From NCBI RefSeq assembly GCF_023241715.1, contig NZ_JALQCW010000019.1, positions 51,018-115,017 of the forward strand: a DNA stretch of 64,000 bases, written 5' to 3'. Both the position numbers and the translations under genes were made by a program. The notes beneath the pieces are model-generated. The model saw only the letters and a list, made by a program, of their open reading frames with translations. It searched no databases and was not told the origin of the DNA. The DNA is from Pseudomonas morbosilactucae. Lineage in GTDB: Bacteria > Pseudomonadota > Gammaproteobacteria > Pseudomonadales > Pseudomonadaceae. Position 1 is the first letter of the stretch; every line of letters begins with the position of its first letter. Below, piece by piece: positions 52,315 to 61,880 of the stretch.

Positions 52315-53817
52315 CTAACCACCGCTGGCCGGCGGGCGCAAGGTTGCCAGGCCCGGCTCTTCCTGCCAGCCGCCGCCCAGGGCGGTGTACAGGTTGACCT
52401 CGGCAATCAGTTGCGCCAGCCGGTCGTTGATCAAGTCCTGCTGCGCGCTGAACAGCGAACGCTGGGCGTCGAGGAACACCAGGTTGCTGTCCAGGCCCAT
52501 GCGGTAGCGGTGCTCGGCCATGTTGTAGTAGTCCTGGCTGGCGTCCACCAGGCTGCGCTGGGCACTGAGCTGTTGCTGATAGGTCTGGCGCGCGGCCAGG
52601 CCGTTGGCCACTTCCTGGAAGGCGCTCTGGATCGACTTTTCATACTGGGCCACCAGAATGTCTTTTTGCAGCCGGGAGTAATCCAGGCTGGCCCGCAGGC
52701 TGCCGGCGTTGAAAATCGGCAGGTTGATCTGCGGCTGGAAGGTCCAGCCCCCGGAACCCCCTCTGAACAACCCTGACAGTTCCAGGCTGGAAGAGCCGGC
52801 GTTGGCCGTCAGGCTGACACTGGGAAAGAACGCTGCCCGGGCCGCGCCGATATTGGCGTTGGCCGCCATCAGTTTGTATTCCGCTTGCTGAATGTCCGGG
52901 CGCCGCTGCAACAAGTCGGAGGGCAGGCCGGCGGGCAGGGCGACAATCAGCTCGCTGGCCAGGGGCTGGCCGGGCAGGGTGGGCGAGACGTCGGCCCCCA
53001 CCAGCAGGCTCAGGCTGTTGAGGTCCTGGGCCACCTGGCGTTGATAACGGGCCAGGCTGGCGCGGGCGCTTTCGACACTGGTGCGGGCTTGCAGCACATC
53101 CAGGTTGGACAGTTTGCCGGCGCCGCTGCCACGGGTGGTCAGGCGCAGGCTTTCCAGGTTGGCGTCCAGGGTCTTGCGGCTCAGCACCAGCAACTCCTGA
53201 TCGGCGCGCCAGGTCAGGTAGGCGTTCGCCACGTTCGCCACCAGGCTCAGCTGGGCACTGCGCCGGGCTTCCTCGGTGGCCAGGTAGGAGAACTTCGCCT
53301 GTTCACCAAGGCTGCGCACACGGCCGAAAAAGTCCAGCTCATAGGCGCTGATGCCCAGGGTCGCCGAATAGGTCGACTGGATGACTCGTTCGCCGGTGCC
53401 GGTGACACTGGGCGGCATGCGCTGGCGCGAGCCGCTAGCGTTGGCGCTGACCGCCGGGAACAGGTCGGCGCGCTGGATTCGGTACTGGGCCTGGAACGCC
53501 TCGACGTTCAAGGCCGCCACCCGCAGGTCGCGGTTGTTGGCCAGGGCGTTGTGAATCAGCTGCTGCAAGGTCGGGTCGCGGAACAGTTGCTGCCAGTCCG
53601 TGGTGGCCACGGGTGTGGCCTGGGTTGCCTCCTGGTAACCCGGCCCCTGGGGGTAGTCGGCCGGGGCTGGCGATTCGGGCTGCTGGTAGTCCGGGATCAG
53701 CGTGCAGCCGCCCAGGGTCCACGCCAGGATCGCCAGGCACAGCGCCGATTTGTTGATGAGGGGCCTTGGCCGCAGGCGCTGCGAAGCCTGACGCGAACTG
53801 GAAAAAAACACGGTCAT
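52315..53817 (-). CDS. NodT/OprM-type outer-membrane efflux lipoprotein
   Basis: A 500-aa outer-membrane factor with a lipobox LGGC (about residue 38) and two OEP repeats with long coiled-coil helices. Conserved blocks are [21 protein letters not shown] and [21 protein letters not shown]. It forms the outer-membrane channel of tripartite exporters, but no periplasmic adaptor or inner-membrane pump is next to it. ATG 53817 overlaps the LuxR gene stop by 4 nt. In Pseudomonas lipopeptide clusters a NodT-like channel beside a LuxR gene and upstream of the first NRPS is usual, so export of the peptide product is the likely job. Confidence 0.88.
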   Translation of the reverse strand: MTVFFSSSRQASQRLRPRPLINKSALCLAILAWTLGGCTLIPDYQQPESPAPADYPQGPGYQEATQATPVATTDWQQLFRDPTLQQLIHNALANNRDLRVAALNVEAFQAQYRIQRADLFPAVSANASGSRQRMPPSVTGTGERVIQSTYSATLGISAYELDFFGRVRSLGEQAKFSYLATEEARRSAQLSLVANVANAYLTWRADQELLVLSRKTLDANLESLRLTTRGSGAGKLSNLDVLQARTSVESARASLARYQRQVAQDLNSLSLLVGADVSPTLPGQPLASELIVALPAGLPSDLLQRRPDIQQAEYKLMAANANIGAARAAFFPSVSLTANAGSSSLELSGLFRGGSGGWTFQPQINLPIFNAGSLRASLDYSRLQKDILVAQYEKSIQSAFQEVANGLAARQTYQQQLSAQRSLVDASQDYYNMAEHRYRMGLDSNLVFLDAQRSLFSAQQDLINDRLAQLIAEVNLYTALGGGWQEEPGLATLRPPASGG

Positions 53818-54629
53818 GCCCCGACCATCCACTTGGCCAGCCCATGGCGGCCACTCACTCCCAGTTTGGTCGCGGCGCGCTTGAGGTAGGTTTCCACGGA
53901 ACTGGCCTTGACGTTGAGCCGCTGCGCCATCTGCGGCACGGTGCCGCCGGTCAGCAGCCCCAGGCAGACTTCTTTTTCCCGCGCCGAAAGGAGCGTCGCG
54001 CTGCGCGCCAGGCGCTCGTCGAACTCGCGATGCAACAAGGCCTGCTCGGGCACGCTCGGCACACTGGGGGCCCAGGGTTTGTTCGTGGTGTATTGACGGC
54101 TGGCCTGAGCATGCCGCTCGATCAGCGGCAACAGGGTTTGCGAAAGGCTCTTGAGAAACGACAGTTCAAACAGGGAAAACACCCGCTGATGGTGAGGGCG
54201 GTAAAAGGAGATGACACAGCGCCGATTGGATTTGCGCGACACCAGGCTGCACTGGTGGGACGGCTCCCGGGCCGGTTGGCTGGCTGGGTCGGCGGTGCGC
54301 GCGTTCATCTGGATCAACAGCGAGTCGTCCATCTCGATCATTTTCTTCAGCAGCGGCTGTTCCTCGCGGTGCCAGAGCGCGCTGCAGGGGGCGACATCCT
54401 GCAGGGCGGCGCTGCCCAGGGGCGTGATGTCCAGCAGGCAGGCCTGGTGTTCATCGAGGGTCCACTCGCCGAGTTCGACCCGGTTCACGGGGACGCGTTT
54501 GCCCACCAGGTGCAGCATGTTGGCGGCAAAACCTTGGTTGCCGGTGCTGGCGATCAATTCGCCGAGTTCAGAGTAGAAATGTGGGGTTTCCAGGGTGCTG
54601 ATGCTGCAGGCCAAACTCATATTCATCAT
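53814..54629 (-). CDS. LuxR-type regulator beside the NRPS genes
   Basis: A 271-aa protein with a C-terminal LuxR/GerE helix-turn-helix (about 208-265: [44 protein letters not shown]). The N-terminal 200 residues lack an acyl-homoserine-lactone-binding signature, as for lipopeptide-cluster LuxR proteins. It is co-transcribed with the outer-membrane factor (4-nt overlap) and divergent from the NRPS gene, so it is the likely pathway activator. The first ATGs (MMNMS) give several equivalent starts. Confidence 0.87.
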   Translation of the reverse strand: MMNMSLACSISTLETPHFYSELGELIASTGNQGFAANMLHLVGKRVPVNRVELGEWTLDEHQACLLDITPLGSAALQDVAPCSALWHREEQPLLKKMIEMDDSLLIQMNARTADPASQPAREPSHQCSLVSRKSNRRCVISFYRPHHQRVFSLFELSFLKSLSQTLLPLIERHAQASRQYTTNKPWAPSVPSVPEQALLHREFDERLARSATLLSAREKEVCLGLLTGGTVPQMAQRLNVKASSVETYLKRAATKLGVSGRHGLAKWMVGA

Positions 54630-55134
54630 CCTTGATGTAGACAGATCGTCGAACAGGGGGCAGAGGCGATCCGGTGTTGATCAGTTCTCCATGAATCTGA
54701 TCCATCGTCGGAAATATCATTAAATCCCATGGACTTACCGGGTGTATGCCGTGGAACACCGGGACAAAACTGCCATGAAAATAGCGGGATTATTTTGACG
54801 CTTATCCCCGACGCCCTTGGCTGGCGCCTAAAAACACCCTCTAACTAACTGATTATTAATGATTTATTTTTATCTCTTGGTGCCGATTGGGCGAGCGGCC
54901 TGCCTGTTCTATGGTGGATTTCCTACAGGCTTATAAGTCTTCCTTCAGGAACTTTCAGATAGATCCCGTTTTAGTCGTCAGGGCTGAAACCCCGGCTCCA
55001 GGCCCGGGCTTGTCAAGTCGGGGGCGTGATGGCGCGGCGGGTTGTCCGGGTTTCGGGTGTCATGCTGGCACCGGGGCCGGTGCTTAAATTCCGCGATACC
55101 GCCCTTAGCAGGCGCATTACATGAGAAGGATCTT
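54630..55134. other. Divergent regulatory region between luxR and the first NRPS gene
   Basis: This 505-bp region holds the promoters of both the luxR-OMF pair and the NRPS genes. The stretch 54840-54880 is strongly AT-rich (ACTGATTATTAATGATTTA) against a GC-rich background, a likely melting or regulator-binding site. GCACCGG-GG-CCGGTGC near 55070 is a short dyad. I could not fix -35/-10 boxes or a defined lux-box. No real gene is seen. Confidence 0.5.
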
Positions 55135-55176
55135 ATGACGCTTTTTTCTGCCGCCGCCCCGGACGTCTGTGTATGA
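55135..55176 (+). CDS. Possible 13-codon leader ORF coupled to the NRPS start
   Basis: ATG 55135 is preceded by AGAAGGA with 4-nt spacing and encodes MTLFSAAAPDVCV. Its TGA overlaps the NRPS ATG (ATGA at 55173-55176). The NRPS start itself has no ribosome site, so coupled translation through this leader is plausible. No homology support. Confidence 0.4.
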   Translation: MTLFSAAAPDVCV

Positions 55177-58100
55177 ATCCCCATCCCAGGACTGCACAGG
55201 TGTTCCCCCTGACCGCTGCCCAGAGCGATATCTGGCTCGACCAACTGAGCCGGGCCGACTCGCCGCGCTACAACATTGGTGGCTACGTCGAGCTGCAAGG
55301 CCCCGTGGACGCTGAGTTGATGCAGCGGGCCATTGAAGCCCTGGTGCACAAGCACGATGCCCTGCGCACCGAGTTGCTGGCCGACGCCGGCCCCGACGGC
55401 CTGCCGTTGCAGCGCTTTGCCCGCGAAATGCCGGTGCCGATGCCGCTGTATGACCTGTCCCAGGAGGCCGAGCCGACGGTCCGGGCCCAGAGCCTGATGC
55501 AGCAGCACATGGCCCGGGTCTATGCCCTGTACGGCGAGCCCCTGTTCCGCTTTTTCCTGGTCAAGCTCGGGCCTGAGCACTACTGGCTGGGCACCCAGGC
55601 CCACCACCTGATTCTCGACGGCTGGGGCTTCGGCCAGATGCTGCACTCCCTGGGCGGCATCTACAGCGCCCTGGCGCAGGGCCAGTCGCCGGAGCTTGAG
55701 GCCGCGTCCTACATCGACTTTATTCACGACGATGCCCGCTATCACGGTTCGCCGCGCTACGCCCGCGACCGCGCCTACTGGCTGGACAAATTCCGCAGCC
55801 TGCCCGAGCCGCTGCTGGTGCCCCGTCATCGCGATCACTACCCGAACCAGGCCGCGCCGGGTGCGAACCTGGTGCGGCCGTTTCCCGCCGCGCTGCACGA
55901 GCGGATGAAAGCGTGCGGCAAAACCTGGGGGGCGTCGGCGTTCCATGTGTGGCTGGCGGCGCTGTACGTGTATTTCACCCGCACCAGCGAGCGCGACGAG
56001 TGGGTAGTCGGCTTGCCAATTCTCAACCGCTCCAACGCCCGCTTCAGATCGACCCTGGGCCTGTTCACCCAAGTCAGTGCGGTGCGCCTGGGGTTTGCCC
56101 GCGAGCTGAGTTTTGCCGAACTGGTGGCGGCGATACGCGACGCGGTGCGGCAGGATTTCCGTCATCAGCGGTTTCCCCTGAGCGAGATGAATCGCGAGCT
56201 TGGCTTGTGGCGCGAAGGCCGTGGCCAGCTGTTCGACCTGTCGCTGTCCTACGAGCAGGACGACCACGACTACTGTTACGGCGAGGCGCAGGCCCAGACC
56301 ATCAAGGTGCCGAACAACCACGAGCCGATGCCGCTGGTGATCCACCTGCGCAGCAACTGTCACAACGATCAGGCCTGGATTCACTACGTCTACAACCAGG
56401 CCTATTTCCAGCCGGACGAGGTCGAGGCCCTGGCCGAGCGCTTGACCCATGTGCTTGAGCAAGGGCTGGCGCAAGGCGAACGGACGATCGGCGATTTCTC
56501 CCTGATGACCGCCCGCGAAGCGGCGCGGATACACGAGTGGAACGCCACGACGCGCCGCTATCCGCAGGCCCAGACCCTGCACGGCCTGTTCGAGCAACAG
56601 GTGCTGCTGGCCCCGGAGGCACCCGCGGCGGTGCATGGCGCGCAGTCCCTGAGCTACGGCGCACTCAACCGCCGGGCCAACCAACTGGCCCGGCACCTGA
56701 TGCAACTCGGGGTCAAGCCGGGCGACAACGTGGCGATCCTGCTGCCGCGCTCCGAGGCCCTGCTGGTCAGCCAACTGGCCATCAGCAAATGTGCCGCGGT
56801 CTATGTGCCCCTGGACATCAATGCTCCGGCCGAGCGTCAGCTGTTTATGGTCAGCGACAGCCAGGCCCGGGTGCTGCTGACCCTTAGCCGCGAAACCCTG
56901 GCGTGCCCGGCGCAGCGCATCGAGCTGGACCGCCTGGCGCTGGACCACCAGCCCGCGCACAACCCCGACTTGGCGCAGTCGTCCGAAAGCGTGGCCTACA
57001 TCATGTACACCTCCGGTTCCACCGGCAGCCCGAAAGGCGTGCTGGTGCCTCACCGGGCTGTGAGCCGCCTGGTGTTGAACAACGGCTATGCCGAGTTCAA
57101 TCGCCATGACCGGGTGGCCTTCGCCTCCAACCCGGCGTTCGACGCCAGCACCCTGGAAGTCTGGGCGCCGCTGCTCAATGGCGGCTGCGTGGTGCTGGTC
57201 GATCAGGACGTTGTGCTGTCCAGTACCGCCCTGGGCGCTCTGCTGCTGGAGCAGCGGGTCAGCGTGTTGTGGATGACCGCCGGGCTGTTCCACCAGCACG
57301 CCGATGGCCTGCTGGCGGCGTTCAGGAGCTTGCGTTACCTGATCGTGGGCGGTGATGTGCTGGACCCGGCGGTGATCGCCCGGGTGCTGGAGCAGGGCGC
57401 ACCGCAGCACTTGCTCAATGGCTACGGCCCGACCGAGGCCACGACCTTTTCCACCACCTTTGAAATCCACTCTGTCAGCCCGGGGAGCATTCCCATCGGC
57501 CGCCCCATCGGCAACAGCCGCGCCTACGTGCTGGATGCCCGGCAGCGCCAGGTCGCGGTGGGGGTGGTCGGCGAGTTGTACATCGGCGGCGCCGGGGTGG
57601 CCCTGGGTTACCTCAACCAGCCGCAACTGACCGCGGAAAAGTTTATCGCCGATCCGTTTATGGGCAGCCTGCCGGGCGAACCGTCGCCCGGCCTGATGTA
57701 TCGCACCGGCGACCTGGCCTGCTGGCGCGAAGATGGCGTGCTGCTGTACCAGGGACGCAACGATCAGCAAGTCAAGCTGCGGGGGTTTCGCATCGAGCTG
57801 GGGGAAATCGAAACCCGCCTGGCCCACTGCGCCGGGGTCAAGGACAGCGCGCTGCTGCTGCGTGAAGACAGCCCGGGGGACAAGCGCCTGGTGGCCTACT
57901 TCACGCCCCTGGACGCGGCTGCGCATATCGACATCAAGCACTTGCACGAGGCCCTGCAAGGCCAGTTGCCGGACTACATGCTGCCGGCCGCTTATGTGCA
58001 GTTGCCGGCGTTGCCGCTGACCGCCAATGGCAAGCTCGACCGCAAGGCCCTGCCGGCGCCGAACGCTTCGGCGCTGCTGCGTCGTGACTATGAAGCGCCC

Positions 58101-61100
58101 CGGGGCGAGGTCGAAGTGGCCCTGGCGCAGATCTGGGCCGAGCTGCTGCAGGTCGAGCAGGTCGGGCGCCAGGATCACTTCTTCGAGCTGGGCGGCCATT
58201 CGCTGCTGGCGGTGGGCTTGATCGAGCGCATGCGCCAGCTCGGGTTCGGCGCCGATGTGCGGGTGCTGTTCAGCCAGCCGACCCTGGCGGCGCTGGCCGC
58301 GGCGGTGGGCAACAGCCAGGAAGTCCAGGTGCCGGCCAACCGCATTGCCCCGGGCTGCACCCACATCACCCCGCAACTGCTGCCCCTGGCCAGCCTGGAC
58401 CAGCCGACCATCGACCGCATCGTCGCCGGCATCCCCGGCGGCGCGGCCAATGTCCAGGACATCTACCCCCTGGCGCCCTTGCAGGAGGGCCTGCTGTATC
58501 ACCACATCAGTGCCGAACGCGGCGACCCCTACCAGCAACACGCGATGTTTGCCTTCAGCAGTCGCGAACGCCTGGACGCCTTTGCCCAGGCCTTGCAACA
58601 GGTGATCGAGCGCCATGACATCCTGCGCACCAGCCTGGCCTGGGACGGGTTGGAGCAACCCATGCAAGTGGTCTGGCGCCAGGCGCAACTGGGGCTTGAG
58701 CAAGTGCAACTGGAACCGCAGTCAGGGGACATCCTCGGCCAGTTGGCCGCGCGCTTCGACCCCGGCCTGCGCCCGCTGGATATCCGCCAGGCGCCGATGA
58801 TGGCCCTGGCCTGGGCCGAAGACCCGTTGCAGCAGCGCTGGGTCGGTATGTTGCGCTTCCATCACCTGGTCAACGACGCCACGTCCACGGCGGTGCTGAT
58901 CGGCGAAATCCAGGCCCACCTGAATGGCCAGCAAGCCCAGTTGCCGCCGGCCGTCGCCTACCGCAACGTGGTGGCGCAAGCCCGCCAGGCCCATCGGCAG
59001 GCCGAGCACCAAGGGTTTTTCAGGCAGATGCTCGGTGACGTCGATGAGCCGACCCTGGCCTTCGGTTTGCAGGCGTACCAGGTCGATCGTGACGACCAGC
59101 AGCAGGCCCATGGTCTGCTCGACGCCGGGCTCGGTCAGCGCCTGCGGGCGCAGGCACGGCAGCTGGGGGTGAGTGCCGCCAGCCTTTATCACCTGGCCTG
59201 GGCCCAGGTGTTGGGCAGCCTGGCTGGGCGCGACGATGTGGTGTTCGGCACCGTGTTGCTGGGGCGTCTGCAAGCCGGCGAGGGGGCCGATCGAGCCCTG
59301 GGCATGTTTATCAATACCTTGCCGTTACGGGTGCGCCTGGCCGGTTGCAGTGTCGCCCAGGCGATTCGCGATACCCATGCCGGTTTGAGCGATTTGCTGG
59401 CCCACGAGCATGCCGCGCTGGCCCTGGCCCAACGTTGCAGCGCGGTGGCTGCACCGACGCCGCTGTTCAATACCTTGCTCAACTACCGGCACGCGGCGCC
59501 GCCCGAGGACCAGGTGCAACTGCCGGGCATCGAGCTGGTGAGCAGCGAAGAGATCGTCAGCTACCCGCTGAGCATTGCCGTGGATGACCTGCAATCCGGG
59601 TTCCGCCTGTCGGCCCGGGCGCCGGGCAAGGTCGGCGCGCAGCGGCTGCTGGATTACCTGCAAACGGCCCTGGGCGCCCTGGTCCAGGCCTTGGAGCAGG
59701 CACCGCACAGGCCCCTGGCACAGCTGTCGATCCTGCCGCCGGCCGAGCGTCAGCACCTGCTGATCGACCTCAACGCCACGGCTGAAACCTACGCCCATGA
59801 CCAGACCCTGCACGCCCTGATCGAGGCTCAGGTGCGGCGCACCCCGGACGCCGTGGCCCTGGTGGCCGGTGAGCAGCAACTGAGCTACGGCGAACTCAAT
59901 GCGCGGGCCAACCAACTGGCCCATCACCTTCGCGAACAGGGTGTGCAACCCGATTCCCGGGTGGCGATCTGCGTCGAGCGCGGCCTGGAGTTGCTGGTCG
60001 GCCTGCTGGGCATCCTCAAGGCCGGCGGTGCCTATGTGCCCCTGGACCCGAGTTACCCGCCGGAGCGCCTCGCCTACATGGTGCAGGACAGCGCGCCGGT
60101 GGCGGTGCTGGTGCACGGCCCGACCCGCGAGCTGATGCAGCAGGCGGCAGTGCCGCTGATCGACTTCGATGCCTGCACCTGGCAGCACCAGCCCCTGAGC
60201 GATCCCCAGGTGCCGGGCCTCGGGGTGTCGAACCTGGCCTATGTGATCTACACCTCGGGCTCCACCGGCACGCCCAAGGGGGTGATGGTGGAGCACCGTG
60301 GCCTGGGCAACCTGATGCACTGGAGTTCGGGGCTGTGCCCGGCGGCCGCCAGCGGCAGCCTGTTGCAGAAGGCCCCGTTCAGTTTCGACGGCTCGGTGTG
60401 GGAGCTGTTCTGGCCGTTGAGCATCGGTATGCGCATGGTCCTGGCACGCCCCGACGGCCACCGCGAACCGGCCTACCTGGCGCAGTTGATCCGCGAGCAG
60501 CAGATCACCGTGGTCAAGTTTGTGCCGGCCATGCTCCAGCAGTTCCTGGAGCTGGAAGAGGTCCGCCAGTGCCACAGCCTGACCGACGTGTTTGCCGGCG
60601 GCGGCGAGCTGACCGAGGCCATGGCCCGGCGCTTCCAGCAGCAGTTGCCCCAGGCCCGCTTGCACAACGTCTATGGCCCCACTGAAACCACGGTGGACAG
60701 CAGCGCCTGGACCCTGGAACCGGGGGCCGAGGTGCCGTCGATCCAGTTGCCCATCGGTAGGCCCATCAGCAACACCCGCCTGTATGTGCTGGATGCCCAT
60801 GACGCGCCGGTGCCCATGGGCGTCAGCGGCCAATTGCACATTGGCGGGGTCGGCGTGGCCCGGGGTTACCTGGGGCTGCCCGGGCTGATGGCCGAGCGCT
60901 TTATCGACAGCCCGTTCGTGGCGGGCGATCGCCTGTACCGCACCGGTGACCTGGTGCGTTACCGCGCTGACGGTAACCTGGAGTTCCTCGGGCGCAACGA
61001 CTTCCAGGTCAAGCTCCACGGGCTGCGGGTCGAGCTGGGGGAAATCGAGGCGCGGCTGGCCAGCCACCCGGCGCTGCGGGAAGTGGTGGTGCTGATGCGC

Positions 61101-61601
61101 GACGGGCGCCTGGTGAGTTACTTCACCGTGCGCCAGGGGGAGCCGGTCCCGGCCATTGAGGCGTTGCGTGACCATGTGCTGGCGCAATTGCCGGAGTACA
61201 TGGTGCCCTCGGCGTTCGTTCAGTTGCCGGTCTGGCCCCTGAGCCCCAATGGCAAGCTGGATCGCCAGGCGCTGCCGGCGCCGGGCCAGGACGCGGTGCT
61301 CAGTCGGGGTTACGAGGCGCCCCAGGGCGAGGTGGAAATCGCCCTGGCGCAGATCTGGGCCGAGGTGCTGAAGATCGAGCGGGTGGGGCGCCATGACCAC
61401 TTCTTCGAACTGGGCGGCCACTCGCTGCTGGCCGTGAGCCTGGTGGCGCGCATGCGCCAGGCGGGGCTCAACGCCGATGCGCGACTGCTGTTCAGCCAGC
61501 CGACTCTGGCCGCGCTCGCTGCCAAGGCCCTGGCCCCGGTGCAGCAGATCGACGTGCCGCAGACCACCATTCCGCAACTCACCCGCAAGCGCCGGCTCTG
61601 A
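55173..61601 (+). CDS. Two-module nonribosomal peptide synthetase with possible lipo-initiating condensation domain
   Basis: A 2142-aa synthetase, C-A-T-C-A-T. The first condensation domain (about 8-440, HHLILDG at 144-150) sits at the extreme N-terminus before any A domain, as for starter domains that attach a fatty acyl chain. A1 (about 465-975, SGSTGSPKG near 614) has pocket residues D-A-L-W-I-G-G-T-F-K, which I read as valine. T1 has Ser1010 in GGHS. C2 (about 1065-1515; PGGAANVQDIYPLAP; HHLVND at 1230) looks like a dual epimerisation/condensation domain. A2 (about 1540-2050) gives D-G-W-K-F-G-V-V-D-K, not confidently assignable. T2 has Ser2084. There is no thioesterase. ATG 55173 may be coupled to a leader ORF. 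Confidence 0.93.
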   Translation: MNPHPRTAQVFPLTAAQSDIWLDQLSRADSPRYNIGGYVELQGPVDAELMQRAIEALVHKHDALRTELLADAGPDGLPLQRFAREMPVPMPLYDLSQEAEPTVRAQSLMQQHMARVYALYGEPLFRFFLVKLGPEHYWLGTQAHHLILDGWGFGQMLHSLGGIYSALAQGQSPELEAASYIDFIHDDARYHGSPRYARDRAYWLDKFRSLPEPLLVPRHRDHYPNQAAPGANLVRPFPAALHERMKACGKTWGASAFHVWLAALYVYFTRTSERDEWVVGLPILNRSNARFRSTLGLFTQVSAVRLGFARELSFAELVAAIRDAVRQDFRHQRFPLSEMNRELGLWREGRGQLFDLSLSYEQDDHDYCYGEAQAQTIKVPNNHEPMPLVIHLRSNCHNDQAWIHYVYNQAYFQPDEVEALAERLTHVLEQGLAQGERTIGDFSLMTAREAARIHEWNATTRRYPQAQTLHGLFEQQVLLAPEAPAAVHGAQSLSYGALNRRANQLARHLMQLGVKPGDNVAILLPRSEALLVSQLAISKCAAVYVPLDINAPAERQLFMVSDSQARVLLTLSRETLACPAQRIELDRLALDHQPAHNPDLAQSSESVAYIMYTSGSTGSPKGVLVPHRAVSRLVLNNGYAEFNRHDRVAFASNPAFDASTLEVWAPLLNGGCVVLVDQDVVLSSTALGALLLEQRVSVLWMTAGLFHQHADGLLAAFRSLRYLIVGGDVLDPAVIARVLEQGAPQHLLNGYGPTEATTFSTTFEIHSVSPGSIPIGRPIGNSRAYVLDARQRQVAVGVVGELYIGGAGVALGYLNQPQLTAEKFIADPFMGSLPGEPSPGLMYRTGDLACWREDGVLLYQGRNDQQVKLRGFRIELGEIETRLAHCAGVKDSALLLREDSPGDKRLVAYFTPLDAAAHIDIKHLHEALQGQLPDYMLPAAYVQLPALPLTANGKLDRKALPAPNASALLRRDYEAPRGEVEVALAQIWAELLQVEQVGRQDHFFELGGHSLLAVGLIERMRQLGFGADVRVLFSQPTLAALAAAVGNSQEVQVPANRIAPGCTHITPQLLPLASLDQPTIDRIVAGIPGGAANVQDIYPLAPLQEGLLYHHISAERGDPYQQHAMFAFSSRERLDAFAQALQQVIERHDILRTSLAWDGLEQPMQVVWRQAQLGLEQVQLEPQSGDILGQLAARFDPGLRPLDIRQAPMMALAWAEDPLQQRWVGMLRFHHLVNDATSTAVLIGEIQAHLNGQQAQLPPAVAYRNVVAQARQAHRQAEHQGFFRQMLGDVDEPTLAFGLQAYQVDRDDQQQAHGLLDAGLGQRLRAQARQLGVSAASLYHLAWAQVLGSLAGRDDVVFGTVLLGRLQAGEGADRALGMFINTLPLRVRLAGCSVAQAIRDTHAGLSDLLAHEHAALALAQRCSAVAAPTPLFNTLLNYRHAAPPEDQVQLPGIELVSSEEIVSYPLSIAVDDLQSGFRLSARAPGKVGAQRLLDYLQTALGALVQALEQAPHRPLAQLSILPPAERQHLLIDLNATAETYAHDQTLHALIEAQVRRTPDAVALVAGEQQLSYGELNARANQLAHHLREQGVQPDSRVAICVERGLELLVGLLGILKAGGAYVPLDPSYPPERLAYMVQDSAPVAVLVHGPTRELMQQAAVPLIDFDACTWQHQPLSDPQVPGLGVSNLAYVIYTSGSTGTPKGVMVEHRGLGNLMHWSSGLCPAAASGSLLQKAPFSFDGSVWELFWPLSIGMRMVLARPDGHREPAYLAQLIREQQITVVKFVPAMLQQFLELEEVRQCHSLTDVFAGGGELTEAMARRFQQQLPQARLHNVYGPTETTVDSSAWTLEPGAEVPSIQLPIGRPISNTRLYVLDAHDAPVPMGVSGQLHIGGVGVARGYLGLPGLMAERFIDSPFVAGDRLYRTGDLVRYRADGNLEFLGRNDFQVKLHGLRVELGEIEARLASHPALREVVVLMRDGRLVSYFTVRQGEPVPAIEALRDHVLAQLPEYMVPSAFVQLPVWPLSPNGKLDRQALPAPGQDAVLSRGYEAPQGEVEIALAQIWAEVLKIERVGRHDHFFELGGHSLLAVSLVARMRQAGLNADARLLFSQPTLAALAAKALAPVQQIDVPQTTIPQLTRKRRL

Positions 61602-61611
61602 GCGGTGTGTA

Positions 61612-61641
61612 CCCGGGCCCGGCCGTCCTGGCCGGCCCGGG
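61612..61641 (+). terminator. GC-rich hairpin after the first NRPS gene
   Basis: CCCGGGCCCGGCC, loop GTCCT, GGCCGGCCCGGG: a 12-bp stem with one bulged C, 11 nt after the stop. There is no T-run, so it may be a pause or mRNA-processing element rather than a full stop; the second NRPS gene follows on the same strand 240 bp later. Confidence 0.35.
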
Positions 61642-61880
61642 CCTTGTCCCGGCTTCCCATGTCATGCCCACGGGCGTCGATGGTTTAGTTTTTCCAGCCT
61701 GCGGGGAACCCCGTCGGGCCCTATGTCCCTGTCACTTTTACAGGCCACGGCGCGGACGGTCCGCACACCAGCATTGAGCGCTGGGTGCCCCGGCACGGTG
61801 AATGCCGTTGGGGCACAAGGTTGCAGCTGAACATGGATTTTCTCGACAACCGATTTTCGAATTCACAAGCAGGTTACCCA

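Noticed and set aside
54887..55087. 66-codon plus-strand ORF in the luxR-NRPS intergenic region
   Set aside because: No ribosome site, biased composition, ends before the NRPS leader; reads as non-coding promoter DNA.
54978..58709. 1243-codon open frame on the minus strand opposite the first NRPS gene
   Set aside because: A shadow of a GC-rich coding strand: composition is dominated by Arg/Gln/Val/His/Gly with no recognisable domains, while the plus strand reads perfect C, A and T domain motifs.
61833..61880. Alternative upstream start for the second NRPS (MDFLDNRF...)
   Set aside because: In frame but with a poorly spaced ribosome site; the docking domain begins exactly at ATG 61881, which has a better-placed AGG.
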